Virus record (IMG/VR): IMGVR_UViG_3300030331_003871
Coordinates: 1-32,676 of that record
DNA from: a virus
Length of the DNA stretch: 32,676 nt
Reading direction: 5' to 3' (one strand)
The notes beneath the pieces were generated by a model. It made no database searches, was not told where the DNA came from, and was given only the letters and a program-made list of their open reading frames with translations. Within the stretch, counting starts at the first letter, position 1. The number at the start of each line of letters is the position of its first letter. Shown here in pieces: positions 23,945-32,676 of the stretch. A program made the translations under genes and the position numbers.

Positions 23945-24760
23945 ATGGCACACGAAAATTTAAACTTTACCGATTTAACAGTCAGTTATAGCGAAAACTC
24001 TAAAGGATGGACAAGCTTTTTTTCATACATACCAGAGCAAATGGTTGGTATGAATAACTTTTTTTATTCTTTCAAAGGTGGTAATATATATCAACACAAT
24101 ACCAATGCGTTGCGTAACAATTACTATGGCGTACAATATATCTCACAAATCAAGAGCGTATTTAATGAAGTACCTCTTGAGAACAAAGTATTTAAAACTC
24201 TAAATATAGAAGGAGAAAATGCATGGACTGCAACTCTTGAAACTGATCTTCCTAACACTGGACTTATAAACGATGAATGGTTTGTGAAAAAAGAAGGTGA
24301 CTGGTTTGCTTACATAAGATCGGCAGGTAGTGATCCAGCATCAGTAACGGAGTATAAACAAAGATCTATGAACGGTATCGGTCAAAGCACCAGTGTCACA
24401 GGAACAAGCACTATACCAATTATCAACTTTGCCAACACAATAAATATAGGTAGTATTGTTGCAATAGGAGATATGATATATGCAGCTACACCACCTTATA
24501 CCACACCGATATTAGCTGGTAAAATAACTGATATAGAGGTAGACATTCCTAATAATATAAATAGAATTACTTTAGATTCTACAATTACGGGAGCAACAGC
24601 TCCGGCAACACAAACTGGATTTATTTTATATATCAAAAATCAAACAGTTGAATCACATGGATTATTAGGTCACTACATGATGTTTACATTACAAAACAGT
24701 AACACTACGCCAACCGAACTCTTTGCTGTCGAATCAGAAGTAGCCAAAAGCAATCCTTAA
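23945..24760 (+). CDS. Putative tail structural protein
   Basis: This 271-residue, beta-rich protein has an N-terminal segment (LTVSYSENSKGWTSFFSYIPEQMVGMNNFFYSFKGGNIYQHN) of a type I know from structural tail proteins of Bacteroidota phages. It is followed by a VFKTLNIEGENAW segment and WFVKKEGDWFAYIR. The second half is Thr/Ile/Gly-rich with an SH3- or carbohydrate-like strand pattern (IGSIVAIGDMIYAA). No enzyme motif is seen. Its place between the glycosyltransferase and the acetyltransferase, downstream of the hub-type protein, supports a tail or neck role. The precise position in the virion is unknown. Confidence 0.55.
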   Translation: MAHENLNFTDLTVSYSENSKGWTSFFSYIPEQMVGMNNFFYSFKGGNIYQHNTNALRNNYYGVQYISQIKSVFNEVPLENKVFKTLNIEGENAWTATLETDLPNTGLINDEWFVKKEGDWFAYIRSAGSDPASVTEYKQRSMNGIGQSTSVTGTSTIPIINFANTINIGSIVAIGDMIYAATPPYTTPILAGKITDIEVDIPNNINRITLDSTITGATAPATQTGFILYIKNQTVESHGLLGHYMMFTLQNSNTTPTELFAVESEVAKSNP

Positions 24761-24766
24761 AATTAT

Positions 24767-24774
24767 TATCTTTG
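24767..24774 (+). promoter_or_regulatory. TAnnTTTG match overlapping the acetyltransferase start
   Basis: TATCTTTG is a perfect consensus match, but it overlaps the only usable start (TTG 24772) of the next gene. If active, its transcript would start near 24778, after the TTG. Either it is not a promoter or it drives only the genes further downstream. Confidence 0.25.
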
Positions 24775-25191
24775 TCTATAAATGGATTAACAGTACGAAA
24801 CCTAACTGAACTAGATTATAGCAAACATTTAGTTCAGTGGTGGGAAGACTGGAACTGGGTTGCTCCAGTGAAAGAATTTTTACCTGACTCTGGTAAAGGA
24901 GGGGTGATGGTTTTGGACAATGATATACCTGTGTGTGCAGGATTTATTTATATGACAAACTCTAAGGTGGCATGGGTAGACTGGATTATATCCAACAAGA
25001 ATTATAAAGTAAAGCCGAATCGTAAAATGGCAATAAAGCTTCTTATTAAAACTTTAACTCAAATGTGTAGGGATCTTGGATTTACATTTAGCTATGCTTT
25101 GATTAAAAACAATAGTCTTATGGATACATACAAAGACTTAGGATATTCAGAGGCAGACCAATACAATAAAGAAATGATTAAAAAATTATAA
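24772..25191 (+). CDS. GNAT-family N-acetyltransferase
   Basis: A 139-residue protein of the GNAT acyl-CoA-dependent fold: LTVRNLTELDYSKHLVQWWEDWNWVAP at the N-terminus, CAGFIYMTNSKVAWVDWIISNK (strands 4-5 region), RKMAIKLLIKTLTQMCRDLGFTFSYA (acetyl-CoA-binding helix region), and a terminal YKDLGYSEADQYNKEMIK. The start is TTG 24772; the ATG at 24782 is in another frame and stops after one codon. The LVQWWEDW...FLPDSGKGG form is one I associate with acetyltransferase-annotated proteins in marine podovirus structural regions. The substrate is unknown; a virion or host protein amine is possible. Confidence 0.75.
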   Translation: MSINGLTVRNLTELDYSKHLVQWWEDWNWVAPVKEFLPDSGKGGVMVLDNDIPVCAGFIYMTNSKVAWVDWIISNKNYKVKPNRKMAIKLLIKTLTQMCRDLGFTFSYALIKNNSLMDTYKDLGYSEADQYNKEMIKKL

Positions 25192-25192
25192 T

Positions 25193-25954
25193 ATGGCAGC
25201 AGCAACCGCAATTATAGGAACAACATTAGCAGTGGGACAAGCTGGTATGAGTTTTGCTCAAGCTAGTAAACAAGCAAAAGCACAAAAGAAAGCAGAGCAA
25301 GCCGCAGAAGATGCGATGAAAGCTGCTCGTGCAAAGTTAGAAGAAAATGTATACGAGGGTTTAGATATTAATCTAAAATCTTTTGAAAGAGAAAGAGACG
25401 CTCTGGCAGGAATCGGTGCGCAGCTAGTTCAAGCTGGGCAAGAATCTGATCGAGGAGCTGCAGCAACTGCCGGTAGAGTAGCTATGGCAGCTGCAGAACA
25501 AGCCACAAATATTCAAGACAGAGAGATTGATGCTTTGGAGGCATTAGAACAAACTGTTGCTGCTGAAGAGGCAAAGCTTCAACAAGCTAGAGTAGGCTTA
25601 GATTTAGGAGAAGCTGAAGGAGCGCAACTTGCTGCTAGAGATGCACAGGAAGCAAAAAATGCTGCAATCACGCAAGGAGTTCAAGGTTTAGCTAGCGCTG
25701 GTTTAGGTCTTATGGAAAGCGCAGATTTATTCGCTAACTCACCGGAAGCAATACAAAAAAGACAAGCAGCTAGACTTTCTCGGAGAGTGGAATCGGGTAA
25801 AGTACTTCCAAGCGGAGTAAAAGTAAACCAGGGCGCTTTACAAGATATGCTAAGGGGCGGTGGAATTGATGGTTCTGCTGATGCTTTATCTAAAGGAGGA
25901 TTGCAAAATATTTTTTCTGGTGTGTCAGGTCTATTTCGTAAAAAAGGAAATTAA
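25193..25954 (+). CDS. Putative internal virion (ejection) protein, Ala-rich
   Basis: This 253-residue protein starts with a weakly hydrophobic Ala/Thr/Gly segment (MAAATAIIGTTLAVGQAGMSF). A long Ala/Gln/Glu-rich helical region follows (SKQAKAQKKAEQAAEDAMKA, later REIDALEALEQTVAAEEAK), then a Gly-rich C-terminus with SGLFRKKGN. The composition and position before two much larger proteins resemble podovirus internal core proteins of the T7 gp14 kind, which are ejected with DNA. The assignment is by composition and context, not by a motif. The start lies two bases after the acetyltransferase stop. Confidence 0.55.
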   Translation: MAAATAIIGTTLAVGQAGMSFAQASKQAKAQKKAEQAAEDAMKAARAKLEENVYEGLDINLKSFERERDALAGIGAQLVQAGQESDRGAAATAGRVAMAAAEQATNIQDREIDALEALEQTVAAEEAKLQQARVGLDLGEAEGAQLAARDAQEAKNAAITQGVQGLASAGLGLMESADLFANSPEAIQKRQAARLSRRVESGKVLPSGVKVNQGALQDMLRGGGIDGSADALSKGGLQNIFSGVSGLFRKKGN

Positions 25955-25959
25955 ATTTT

Positions 25960-27954
25960 ATGGCTAGTTATTATAAGTATGCTGAAAGAGATGTAGCTAA
26001 TGAAATAGACTGGAGGGCTATAACGGGTGAGATAACCCAAAACATGAAAGATATCGAAAAGGCACGTGAAGATAAACGTGTAGCGATACAAAAAGCTTCT
26101 GGTGACGCTATGAAAAGAATGATGGAAAAACCTCAAGGTGAGGATTTTCTTGAAAACAATCGAGTCGCTAACTACGCACAACAGGCACAAGAAATACAAT
26201 TAGAAAATTTACGTCTACTTAAAAGAGGTGACATATCTGAAAGGGAGTATAGTTTGAGATTCAACAATCTTACCACTGGTACCGATATGGTATTTAATTT
26301 ATCTAAAGAATATCAGGATTCCTATCAAATGCACATGGACAGAATGCAGCCTGATGAAAATGGAATAGTTCAAGCTAGCGGAATAGAGGGGGATATGTTA
26401 GGAAAAGCAGAACAATATGGTAATCCAAAAGATTCACAGTATTACATCAACCCGTTAACAGGGGAGGTAAATCTAGCTTTAACAAAAGAAGATGGACAAT
26501 CTGGGCAGGTAACTATAGGAGATAGTCAATTTGATTTGATGAGTTTAGGTACAGCCCGTAATATTATATTTCAAAAAGTAAACAAATATCAAACACAAAC
26601 TCAAGTTGAAGGTTTGGTAGAAGGATTAAAAACTGAGGTCAATGAAGCATTAGGAACTGGTGCATTGAAGGGTTATATAACCAAAGAAAAAGGATTAGAT
26701 GTTGACGGACTGTTTGAGACAAAAGACGGAAAGCTTGTTCCCTCAACTGATGAAGGTAAAGCAATTATAGCAAGTATAAATGCTACATTTGCTGGAGACG
26801 ATTTTTCAAGGGCTAGTTTTTTATTTGACACTGTGAAAACAGTTGATGGAGAAGTAGTTGAATTAGTGTATCCAAATCCAGAGGGTAATTTCCCTGAGCT
26901 AAAAAATAACCAAATAAAAATGGTTTTAAATAATCAAAATAGATATGTACCTGAAATCACTGATGAGCAAAACAGAATCATAGAAAAAAATATGGTTGGC
27001 TTAATAAAAAGTGGTATCGATAAAGAGTTTGGAATTACAGCTGATACACGATTGACTGACTATCAAAGATTCCAAGTTCGTAAAATCAACAGAGAATTGA
27101 GAGAAAAGAAAGATAGTTTGCAGCTTCGTTTAGATACTATATCTGAATTGTATAGAGGTGGAGATGTTGACTTGCAAGCTGCTGCAACGTTTTTTAGAGA
27201 TATAGATCCAAACATTGTAAAAATAGATAGATCAGATACAGGAGTTGCTGTGACCATATTAGATAGAGAAACGGGCTTACCAGAAGTTCGAGATATTAGT
27301 TTTTTTGGTGAGACTGATGGGGAGGTAGATACAAACAAACCATTAGACGAAAGAGACTTTATAAAAGCTGCTTCAAACATTTTATTAGGTAAAGAAGCTG
27401 CTGAATCTGCTGAATATTTAAACTTATATAATAAGAAACAGAAAGTTGGTGACGAAGAGGTTTTTGTTTACAATCGTAAACTTCGTAACGAAGGACAAGC
27501 TACTGCGGATACATCAATTACAGATGGATCAAGGCGTCCTGGTAAAGATACCACGGAAATAGATAGTTATTTAGAAAGTAGATTTTATGGAGCAGATACG
27601 GAAAGAAAAGAATCTGGGGCGTCAACTGGTATAGATTTCCGAGATGAAGACTTTGAAGTGGCTAAACAAATTATGACACGTTTTGCAGATGATAGAGTGC
27701 CAATAAATGCAAAAGCTGTTGGTACTTCTCAAACAGTAGACGCTCAAGGAAAGCCAATCATGGGAAGCGGATTTAAGGATTTAGTCGAGATAAGAATAGA
27801 CGGTTACAACAAACCACCGCTGACAATCCCGGCGGATTATAATAAAGATAGTGATGCTAGAAACGCTGAAAACCAGCTTAGAGAATACATTAAAGCATAC
27901 TTAATAAGCCAACAAGGCGGAGGCGGCGGAGGACCTTATTCAAAATATAACTAA
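25960..27954 (+). CDS. Putative large internal virion protein
   Basis: A 664-residue, charged, largely helical protein. N-terminus: YYKYAERDVANEIDWRAITGEITQNMKDIEKAREDKR. Middle: segments such as MQPDENGIVQASGIEGDMLG and YINPLTGEVNLAL. A long helical stretch DYQRFQVRKINRELREKK lies near 365-385, and the C-terminus is QQGGGGGGPYSKYN. It follows a short Ala-rich internal protein and overlaps the giant protein start by one base, matching the two-or-three large internal protein arrangement of podoviruses. No enzymatic motif was found. The ejection role is inferred. Confidence 0.5.
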   Translation: MASYYKYAERDVANEIDWRAITGEITQNMKDIEKAREDKRVAIQKASGDAMKRMMEKPQGEDFLENNRVANYAQQAQEIQLENLRLLKRGDISEREYSLRFNNLTTGTDMVFNLSKEYQDSYQMHMDRMQPDENGIVQASGIEGDMLGKAEQYGNPKDSQYYINPLTGEVNLALTKEDGQSGQVTIGDSQFDLMSLGTARNIIFQKVNKYQTQTQVEGLVEGLKTEVNEALGTGALKGYITKEKGLDVDGLFETKDGKLVPSTDEGKAIIASINATFAGDDFSRASFLFDTVKTVDGEVVELVYPNPEGNFPELKNNQIKMVLNNQNRYVPEITDEQNRIIEKNMVGLIKSGIDKEFGITADTRLTDYQRFQVRKINRELREKKDSLQLRLDTISELYRGGDVDLQAAATFFRDIDPNIVKIDRSDTGVAVTILDRETGLPEVRDISFFGETDGEVDTNKPLDERDFIKAASNILLGKEAAESAEYLNLYNKKQKVGDEEVFVYNRKLRNEGQATADTSITDGSRRPGKDTTEIDSYLESRFYGADTERKESGASTGIDFRDEDFEVAKQIMTRFADDRVPINAKAVGTSQTVDAQGKPIMGSGFKDLVEIRIDGYNKPPLTIPADYNKDSDARNAENQLREYIKAYLISQQGGGGGGPYSKYN

Positions 27955-30900
27955 TGAACGAGCAAGCTTTAAGAGACGCATATGAATCGTTTACTGCTGG
28001 AGGGTATCAAGGAACTTTTGAGGACTATATAAAACTAATAAATAGTAATCCTGAAGCACTACAAGACACCTATTCTTTGTTTAAAGAAGGGGGATATACA
28101 AAACCCATTGAAGATTTTCAAGTCCTTTTGGGGGTAAAAAAAAAAGACGGTGGGGAATTTACCTCAGAGGTTGGTTTATTGGAGCAACCAACTGCTCCAC
28201 AGGACTCTTTAATAAATCAGACAGAAGATCAAGTAGATGGTTTAAAAAGAGATCAAGAAGGAGAAGTTGATTATTTTCAGGGGACCTTCGGAGATATATT
28301 AAGAGGCTTTGATAGTGTAGCCCCTATTGGTATAGGCGACTTTGTTGATGATATTGCCAGAAGCGTAGCATCTGGATATAGACGTGGTGTATCATCAGAG
28401 AACGCTGCTGACCTTTTAGTTCGTGGTAACAAAGCTAGTGATGAAGATATTTATTCTTTTATAGAAGCAAACAAAAATGCTCAAGCTTTACCGCCATCCA
28501 AAGAGATGCAAAACTACATGAAAATATATGAAGAGAACGACAAAAGTTTTATGGGTGTAGTTCTAGGTTTGATACAAAATCCCACGGTAATTCCAGAAAT
28601 TATTACTAGTTCGTTTACTTCTATGGCAACTAACACTGATTCTCTGCTTGCAGGTTTGTCCACTGTTGGGACAGGCGCAGCTATTGGAGCTACAGCGGGA
28701 GGTGTTGGGGCTATTCCTGGAGCTGTTGCTGCTATACCTTACGCATTTGCTACTGCAGGCACCGTGCTTGAAATGGGCGCAACTTTTGCAGAGGTGTTAG
28801 AAGAAGAGGCTGGTGGTGAAGAACTAACACCAGATAAAGTTCGTGAGCTTATAAGCACACCCGAAGTATACGAAAGAATACGAAACAAAGCTGTCACAAG
28901 AGGATTAACGATAGGAGCTATAGATGCATTTACTGTTAGAATCGGTGGCACCATTGCTAAAAAAATAATTAAATCAGCCAAATCTAAACCTATAACGAAG
29001 GCTGCTATTGCTGGAACTGTGACTGAGGGTGTTGGAGGATCTGCCGGTGAGGCTGCAGCTCAACTTGCTACAGGAGAAGAGCTAGATATATCTGATATAG
29101 CACTAGAAGGTATTGCAGAACTGCCTATGGGTGTCATAAATTTAGCTACACAAAAAAAAGTAAAACCCCCCATATATGTTGTTAATGATGAAAAAACTAC
29201 GAAAGAAGAGGTAGACAACATGATTGAAACAATGAATAGAGGGGAGCTAGAGAAGTTACAATCTAATATCAAAATAGAAAACGATCCAATAACAACAAAA
29301 AAACTACAAGACCGTATTGTTTTTTTACAGAAGAAAGAGCAAATAAAAGAAGCACAACCTGATTTAAACGAGCCCACATTGGAGGCTATAACAGAAAAAC
29401 AAGTTCAGATAGATGAGAAAGAAAATAATAATACTGAAGTTGCTAAAGAAGAAAAATCAAAGTTACGTCAAGAAATAAAAGAGCTTTCTGAAAACCAACT
29501 TGATCCAGTAGAACAAACAACCAGAGATCAAAGACCAGTTGAAGACATCTCCAATCAAGAACAGGTATCTGAAAATCTATTTATTAATAGAAGCCCTGAA
29601 CAAGTTCAGCTAACGCCACAAAGACAGGACACTGTAAAGAAAGTAATTGATATAGCTAAAGTTGGAGCACAATCTGTAAGAAAAATATTACCTAATATGC
29701 GTATAGTATTGCACGAAACGCAAGATCAATATCAACAAGCAACCAATAAAACCGGTAGGGGATTTTTTGATACGCAAAATACCATACATATTAATTTAAG
29801 TAAAGCCACCTTGTCTACTGCTCCGCATGAGATATTCCATGCCGTGTTTTTAAAAAACATCAAGACTAATCAGCAGGCTGCACAACAAGCAGAGAACATG
29901 ATTAAATCTGTTCGTAAGGTTCTTCCTGAGAATAATCCCCTTGCTAAACGTATTGATAAGTTTGCTCAGTCTTACTCGGACGTATCACAATTACAAAATG
30001 AAGAGAGAGCTGCTGAATTGTTCGGGATTATGGCAACCGAGGAAGCGTATAAAGCTTTACCTGCACCTACCAAAAATATTATTATAAAATTTTTAGAAGA
30101 CATCGCAAAGACTATAGGTCTTGATTTAAACCTAACAGAGTTTACTAGAACAGACGAGGATGTAATTAATTTATTAAACACTTTATCTCAAAAAGTAAGA
30201 ACCGGACAAGAAATACAGTTAGCAGATATAGATATACTTGAGCAAGGCGAGCTTATAGAACAGGCTGATGGACCTATACCATCAAACATACCAGAAGAAG
30301 GACCGGATATAGATCTTAATAGAGAAGCTCGTAGTCCTTTCCAGTTAGACAATGGTGGTATAAATATTAATGAAATTAGAAGGGGTAGTATTAATGAGCT
30401 TTCTGGCGCAAACGCTTTTGTTTTTGCCGGTGATCAGGCAACCTTTGGTAAAATAAAAAGTCCTACAGGATTAGAGTACGAGTTTTTTGGAGGGTATCTG
30501 TATCCATACGGAACAGGTTTTGGGTGGGCATTCACAGATAAAACAAACGCTCAAAAAGTATTAAATAAAATAAATCAATCTGACGGCGTAGGACTTGTAA
30601 TGTCTCAAGACAAGGTAGGTGTTACTGGAAGTTTTAGATTTTTTCAATATTTAAATGCTGAAATAGCTCATGCTATTAATAAAGGCGCTAATCCTCAAGA
30701 GCTATTAGATTACGTAAATTCAAAATTACAGCTAACACAAGTAAAAAAGGCTTTAGAAACCAAAGGTCTTCCAACTCAAATATCAAACTTAGAACAATTA
30801 AATACTTTGATGCCGTTTGAAGGGAACAATAAAATTTCATATGAAATTAGATCTAATTTTACAACAGCTTTTTTCAGCGCACAATCCTTTGAAAGGTTTG

Positions 30901-32676
30901 GTATACCTCCTATACTTCCAACGGCAAAAACAGATGTAGGTGTATTAAATTATGTTAATGATCCTAGCTTAATTAATGTTGGATACGGAGATATAATTTC
31001 AGCTATTCAGTTTGAAAAAAATGGTCAAATACAAGAAGTAAGAGAGGGAGACCCAAACTATCATCCATCTTACCCATTCGTATTACCAGGTAAACCCATC
31101 ATGGTTTTTGATAGAGCAGTAGATGTTAGAAATGTATACCCACAAGCAGTTCCCAAAACAGGCTCACAAGTTCCATTAGCCGATAGGACAAAACCTAGAG
31201 CTGCTAGATCTGCAATGGGTGGACAATATATTGCTGAAGTGCCTGAAGAAATACAAACTCAAGACGCACCATTGATAAGAGAACAAAGAAGTATAGAGGA
31301 TGTAACACGTCTTTACAATATGAATACCGAAGGTTTTATACCTAAGACAGCTAATCTATCGCAACTTAGAAAAGCTGTAGAGCCATTTGGGTTTGAAGCA
31401 TTTCGTTCACGTGAGGATCAGTTCGGTAGAGGTGGTGGATTATTTATAAAGAAACCTGGGCAAAGAAGGTATAAACCTCCTCGTCTTGGTGCACGTCAAC
31501 AAGTTGAAGACAAAGATTCACAAGCTGAAGAAATAAGAAAACGATTAAATGCCAAAGATAAAAGACCGCCATCGGTCAATAAGCTATTTGGTAAATTAAA
31601 GGATGTTAAAAAAATTACATTTACTGAAAAGAATCTTTTATATAAAAGATTACGTGATCTACAAGAAGGAGCAAAAACATTACAAGTTGCACTGAGACGT
31701 GCGGAAAAAGTATTAGGTCAAGAGTTAAAAGAGTTAAGTGTTGATGGTACAATCAGCGTAAAACAAATGAATGCTATTATGTCTCGTTTGAGACGTACGG
31801 ACCTTTTGAATCCTGTAGCAAGAGATAATTTTATTGACTACATGACTCGAGTCATGGCTGATGTAGAATATACTAGTAAGATATCAGAAGCAAATCGAAA
31901 ATTAAGCAGGGCAAAAAAAGCATTAGTTAATAAAATAGGTATAGCTGCAGGAATCAAACCACAACTTGAAAGAATATTTAGCATTAAACCATCACGTATA
32001 CCTGTGAGTGTTTTGGATAATTATTTAGAACTTATAAATATATTTAGTCAGCCTAGAAAAATTTTAGATCTTCCTACACAACAACGTATAGAAGAATTGT
32101 ACGAACCTATTTTAAAACAATTAGACGAAGAATTATCCATGTCTAGTGATCTATCAGACAGGTTAGCAGAAACGGATCAGAAGGTATTCAAAGATGGTAA
32201 GTTAGACTACAGAGCCACTATACAGAAGATGCTTGATACAGGTCAAATAGATGATAGGGAGTTTGAAGTGATGCGAAAGTACAAATCACAAATCTTACCA
32301 ACACTTGAGCCAACGCAAAAAAGCGAGGCTGAAATAGAAGCTGCAAAGACTTTGCTTAAAATAGCGATTACTACGGCGGGTGACCCCAACCCAAACAATT
32401 TGCCTTCACGAGATGAAAGAGATGTAATTAGAGAATTTGGTAAACTCATAAGAACAAAAGCATTAGATTCACTAACACCTCAGGAGCTAACTAACGTACT
32501 ACGTATATTAGACAACATACAAAATGGTTACTTGCCACATGCCGCAAAGACCATGGTTAATAGGTTGAACGCAATAAATTCAGCGGCAGAAGTACAAGAA
32601 AGTATTAACAAGGCAAAGATTTTACCTGTGAGTAAAATTTATTCTAGGATTAAAGGTGTGTTGACTAGAAAAAACA
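27954..32676 (+). CDS. Giant virion-associated polyvalent-type protein with zincin motif, 3' end missing
   Basis: From ATG 27954 (one-base overlap with the upstream TAA) I read the frame to the window edge without a stop, about 1574 residues. Domains in order: two 30-residue GGY...EDF repeats (10-29, 40-59); a helical region; a hydrophobic Gly/Ala-rich segment with small-residue spacing (about 230-270) suited to membrane insertion; and a charged linker (about 400-540). A zincin-like domain follows, with PHEIFH (H625, E626, H629) and a later EERAAELFG (683-690) that could supply the third ligand. Next come a mixed domain with GGYLYPYG and WAFTD (about 800-1060) and a long helical region (from about 1220). 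This layout fits phage polyvalent proteins packed in the capsid and ejected. Peptidase activity is inferred from the motif only. Confidence 0.7.
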   Translation, partial: MNEQALRDAYESFTAGGYQGTFEDYIKLINSNPEALQDTYSLFKEGGYTKPIEDFQVLLGVKKKDGGEFTSEVGLLEQPTAPQDSLINQTEDQVDGLKRDQEGEVDYFQGTFGDILRGFDSVAPIGIGDFVDDIARSVASGYRRGVSSENAADLLVRGNKASDEDIYSFIEANKNAQALPPSKEMQNYMKIYEENDKSFMGVVLGLIQNPTVIPEIITSSFTSMATNTDSLLAGLSTVGTGAAIGATAGGVGAIPGAVAAIPYAFATAGTVLEMGATFAEVLEEEAGGEELTPDKVRELISTPEVYERIRNKAVTRGLTIGAIDAFTVRIGGTIAKKIIKSAKSKPITKAAIAGTVTEGVGGSAGEAAAQLATGEELDISDIALEGIAELPMGVINLATQKKVKPPIYVVNDEKTTKEEVDNMIETMNRGELEKLQSNIKIENDPITTKKLQDRIVFLQKKEQIKEAQPDLNEPTLEAITEKQVQIDEKENNNTEVAKEEKSKLRQEIKELSENQLDPVEQTTRDQRPVEDISNQEQVSENLFINRSPEQVQLTPQRQDTVKKVIDIAKVGAQSVRKILPNMRIVLHETQDQYQQATNKTGRGFFDTQNTIHINLSKATLSTAPHEIFHAVFLKNIKTNQQAAQQAENMIKSVRKVLPENNPLAKRIDKFAQSYSDVSQLQNEERAAELFGIMATEEAYKALPAPTKNIIIKFLEDIAKTIGLDLNLTEFTRTDEDVINLLNTLSQKVRTGQEIQLADIDILEQGELIEQADGPIPSNIPEEGPDIDLNREARSPFQLDNGGININEIRRGSINELSGANAFVFAGDQATFGKIKSPTGLEYEFFGGYLYPYGTGFGWAFTDKTNAQKVLNKINQSDGVGLVMSQDKVGVTGSFRFFQYLNAEIAHAINKGANPQELLDYVNSKLQLTQVKKALETKGLPTQISNLEQLNTLMPFEGNNKISYEIRSNFTTAFFSAQSFERFGIPPILPTAKTDVGVLNYVNDPSLINVGYGDIISAIQFEKNGQIQEVREGDPNYHPSYPFVLPGKPIMVFDRAVDVRNVYPQAVPKTGSQVPLADRTKPRAARSAMGGQYIAEVPEEIQTQDAPLIREQRSIEDVTRLYNMNTEGFIPKTANLSQLRKAVEPFGFEAFRSREDQFGRGGGLFIKKPGQRRYKPPRLGARQQVEDKDSQAEEIRKRLNAKDKRPPSVNKLFGKLKDVKKITFTEKNLLYKRLRDLQEGAKTLQVALRRAEKVLGQELKELSVDGTISVKQMNAIMSRLRRTDLLNPVARDNFIDYMTRVMADVEYTSKISEANRKLSRAKKALVNKIGIAAGIKPQLERIFSIKPSRIPVSVLDNYLELINIFSQPRKILDLPTQQRIEELYEPILKQLDEELSMSSDLSDRLAETDQKVFKDGKLDYRATIQKMLDTGQIDDREFEVMRKYKSQILPTLEPTQKSEAEIEAAKTLLKIAITTAGDPNPNNLPSRDERDVIREFGKLIRTKALDSLTPQELTNVLRILDNIQNGYLPHAAKTMVNRLNAINSAAEVQESINKAKILPVSKIYSRIKGVLTRKN

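Noticed and set aside
24782-24790. ATG 24782 as the acetyltransferase start
   Set aside because: It is in a different frame and reaches TAA after one more codon.
1-32676. Assignment to crAss-like phages
   Set aside because: Gene sizes of terminase, portal and capsid and the giant internal proteins are compatible, but I see no decisive marker and cannot run a TerL or capsid phylogeny, so I leave it open.
1-32676. CRISPR arrays, tRNA genes, insertion sequences, attachment sites or integrase
   Set aside because: No spaced direct repeats, cloverleaf-like segments, transposase motifs or recombinase genes were recognised on either strand.

Overview
The window is the structural, packaging and lysis half of a double-stranded DNA phage genome. 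Every credible gene lies on the + strand, most are packed with 1-4 base overlaps, and both ends of the window cut through a gene. The sequence is A+T-rich and nearly all starts lack a Shine-Dalgarno sequence. Instead they carry A/T-rich leaders, and several follow a TAnnTTTG element, the -7 promoter consensus of Bacteroidota. I infer a phage of a (probably marine) Bacteroidota host. The set of portal, scaffold, capsid, connector and stabilization-type genes, followed by large internal virion/ejection-type proteins and with no tape-measure, sheath or tail-tube gene, suggests a podovirus. No replication genes, integrase, tRNA or CRISPR array was seen.

Layout. (1) 1-3235: the end of a tail-fibre-like protein with a 330-residue internal duplication. 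It is followed by a lysis block: a single-span coiled-coil membrane protein, a previously easy-to-miss 52-residue membrane protein, a peptidase M15 endolysin, a holin with two visible spans, and a 45-residue very basic peptide. (2) 3236-4523: behind a promoter-like element, a 74-residue conserved-looking protein, a protein that reads as two tandem GroES-like barrels, and a 2OG-Fe(II) oxygenase. (3) 4523-9457: putative small terminase, large terminase and portal. (4) 9478-13064: scaffold-like protein, major capsid protein, a rho-independent terminator with a GCAA loop, a capsid-proximal protein of unknown role, and a second terminator. (5) 13068-22623: two connector-type proteins, a 1926-residue stabilization-type protein and a 695-residue Cys-rich modular protein. 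These two share three kinds of small repeat and Pro/Thr linkers. (6) 22643-32676: a glycosyltransferase, a tail-type structural protein, a GNAT acetyltransferase, an Ala-rich internal virion protein, a 664-residue putative internal protein, and at least 1574 residues of a giant protein with a glycine-rich hydrophobic segment and a zincin HExxH motif, which runs off the end.

How it works together (inference): terminase and portal fill a capsid built by scaffold and capsid protein; the connector and stabilization proteins close it and carry the adsorption apparatus; the internal proteins are probably ejected into the host; and the M15 peptidase with its membrane partners lyses the cell. Protein-modifying and folding functions (double GroES-like protein, 2OG oxygenase, glycosyltransferase, acetyltransferase) are placed among the virion genes. 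They may act on virion proteins or on the host surface.
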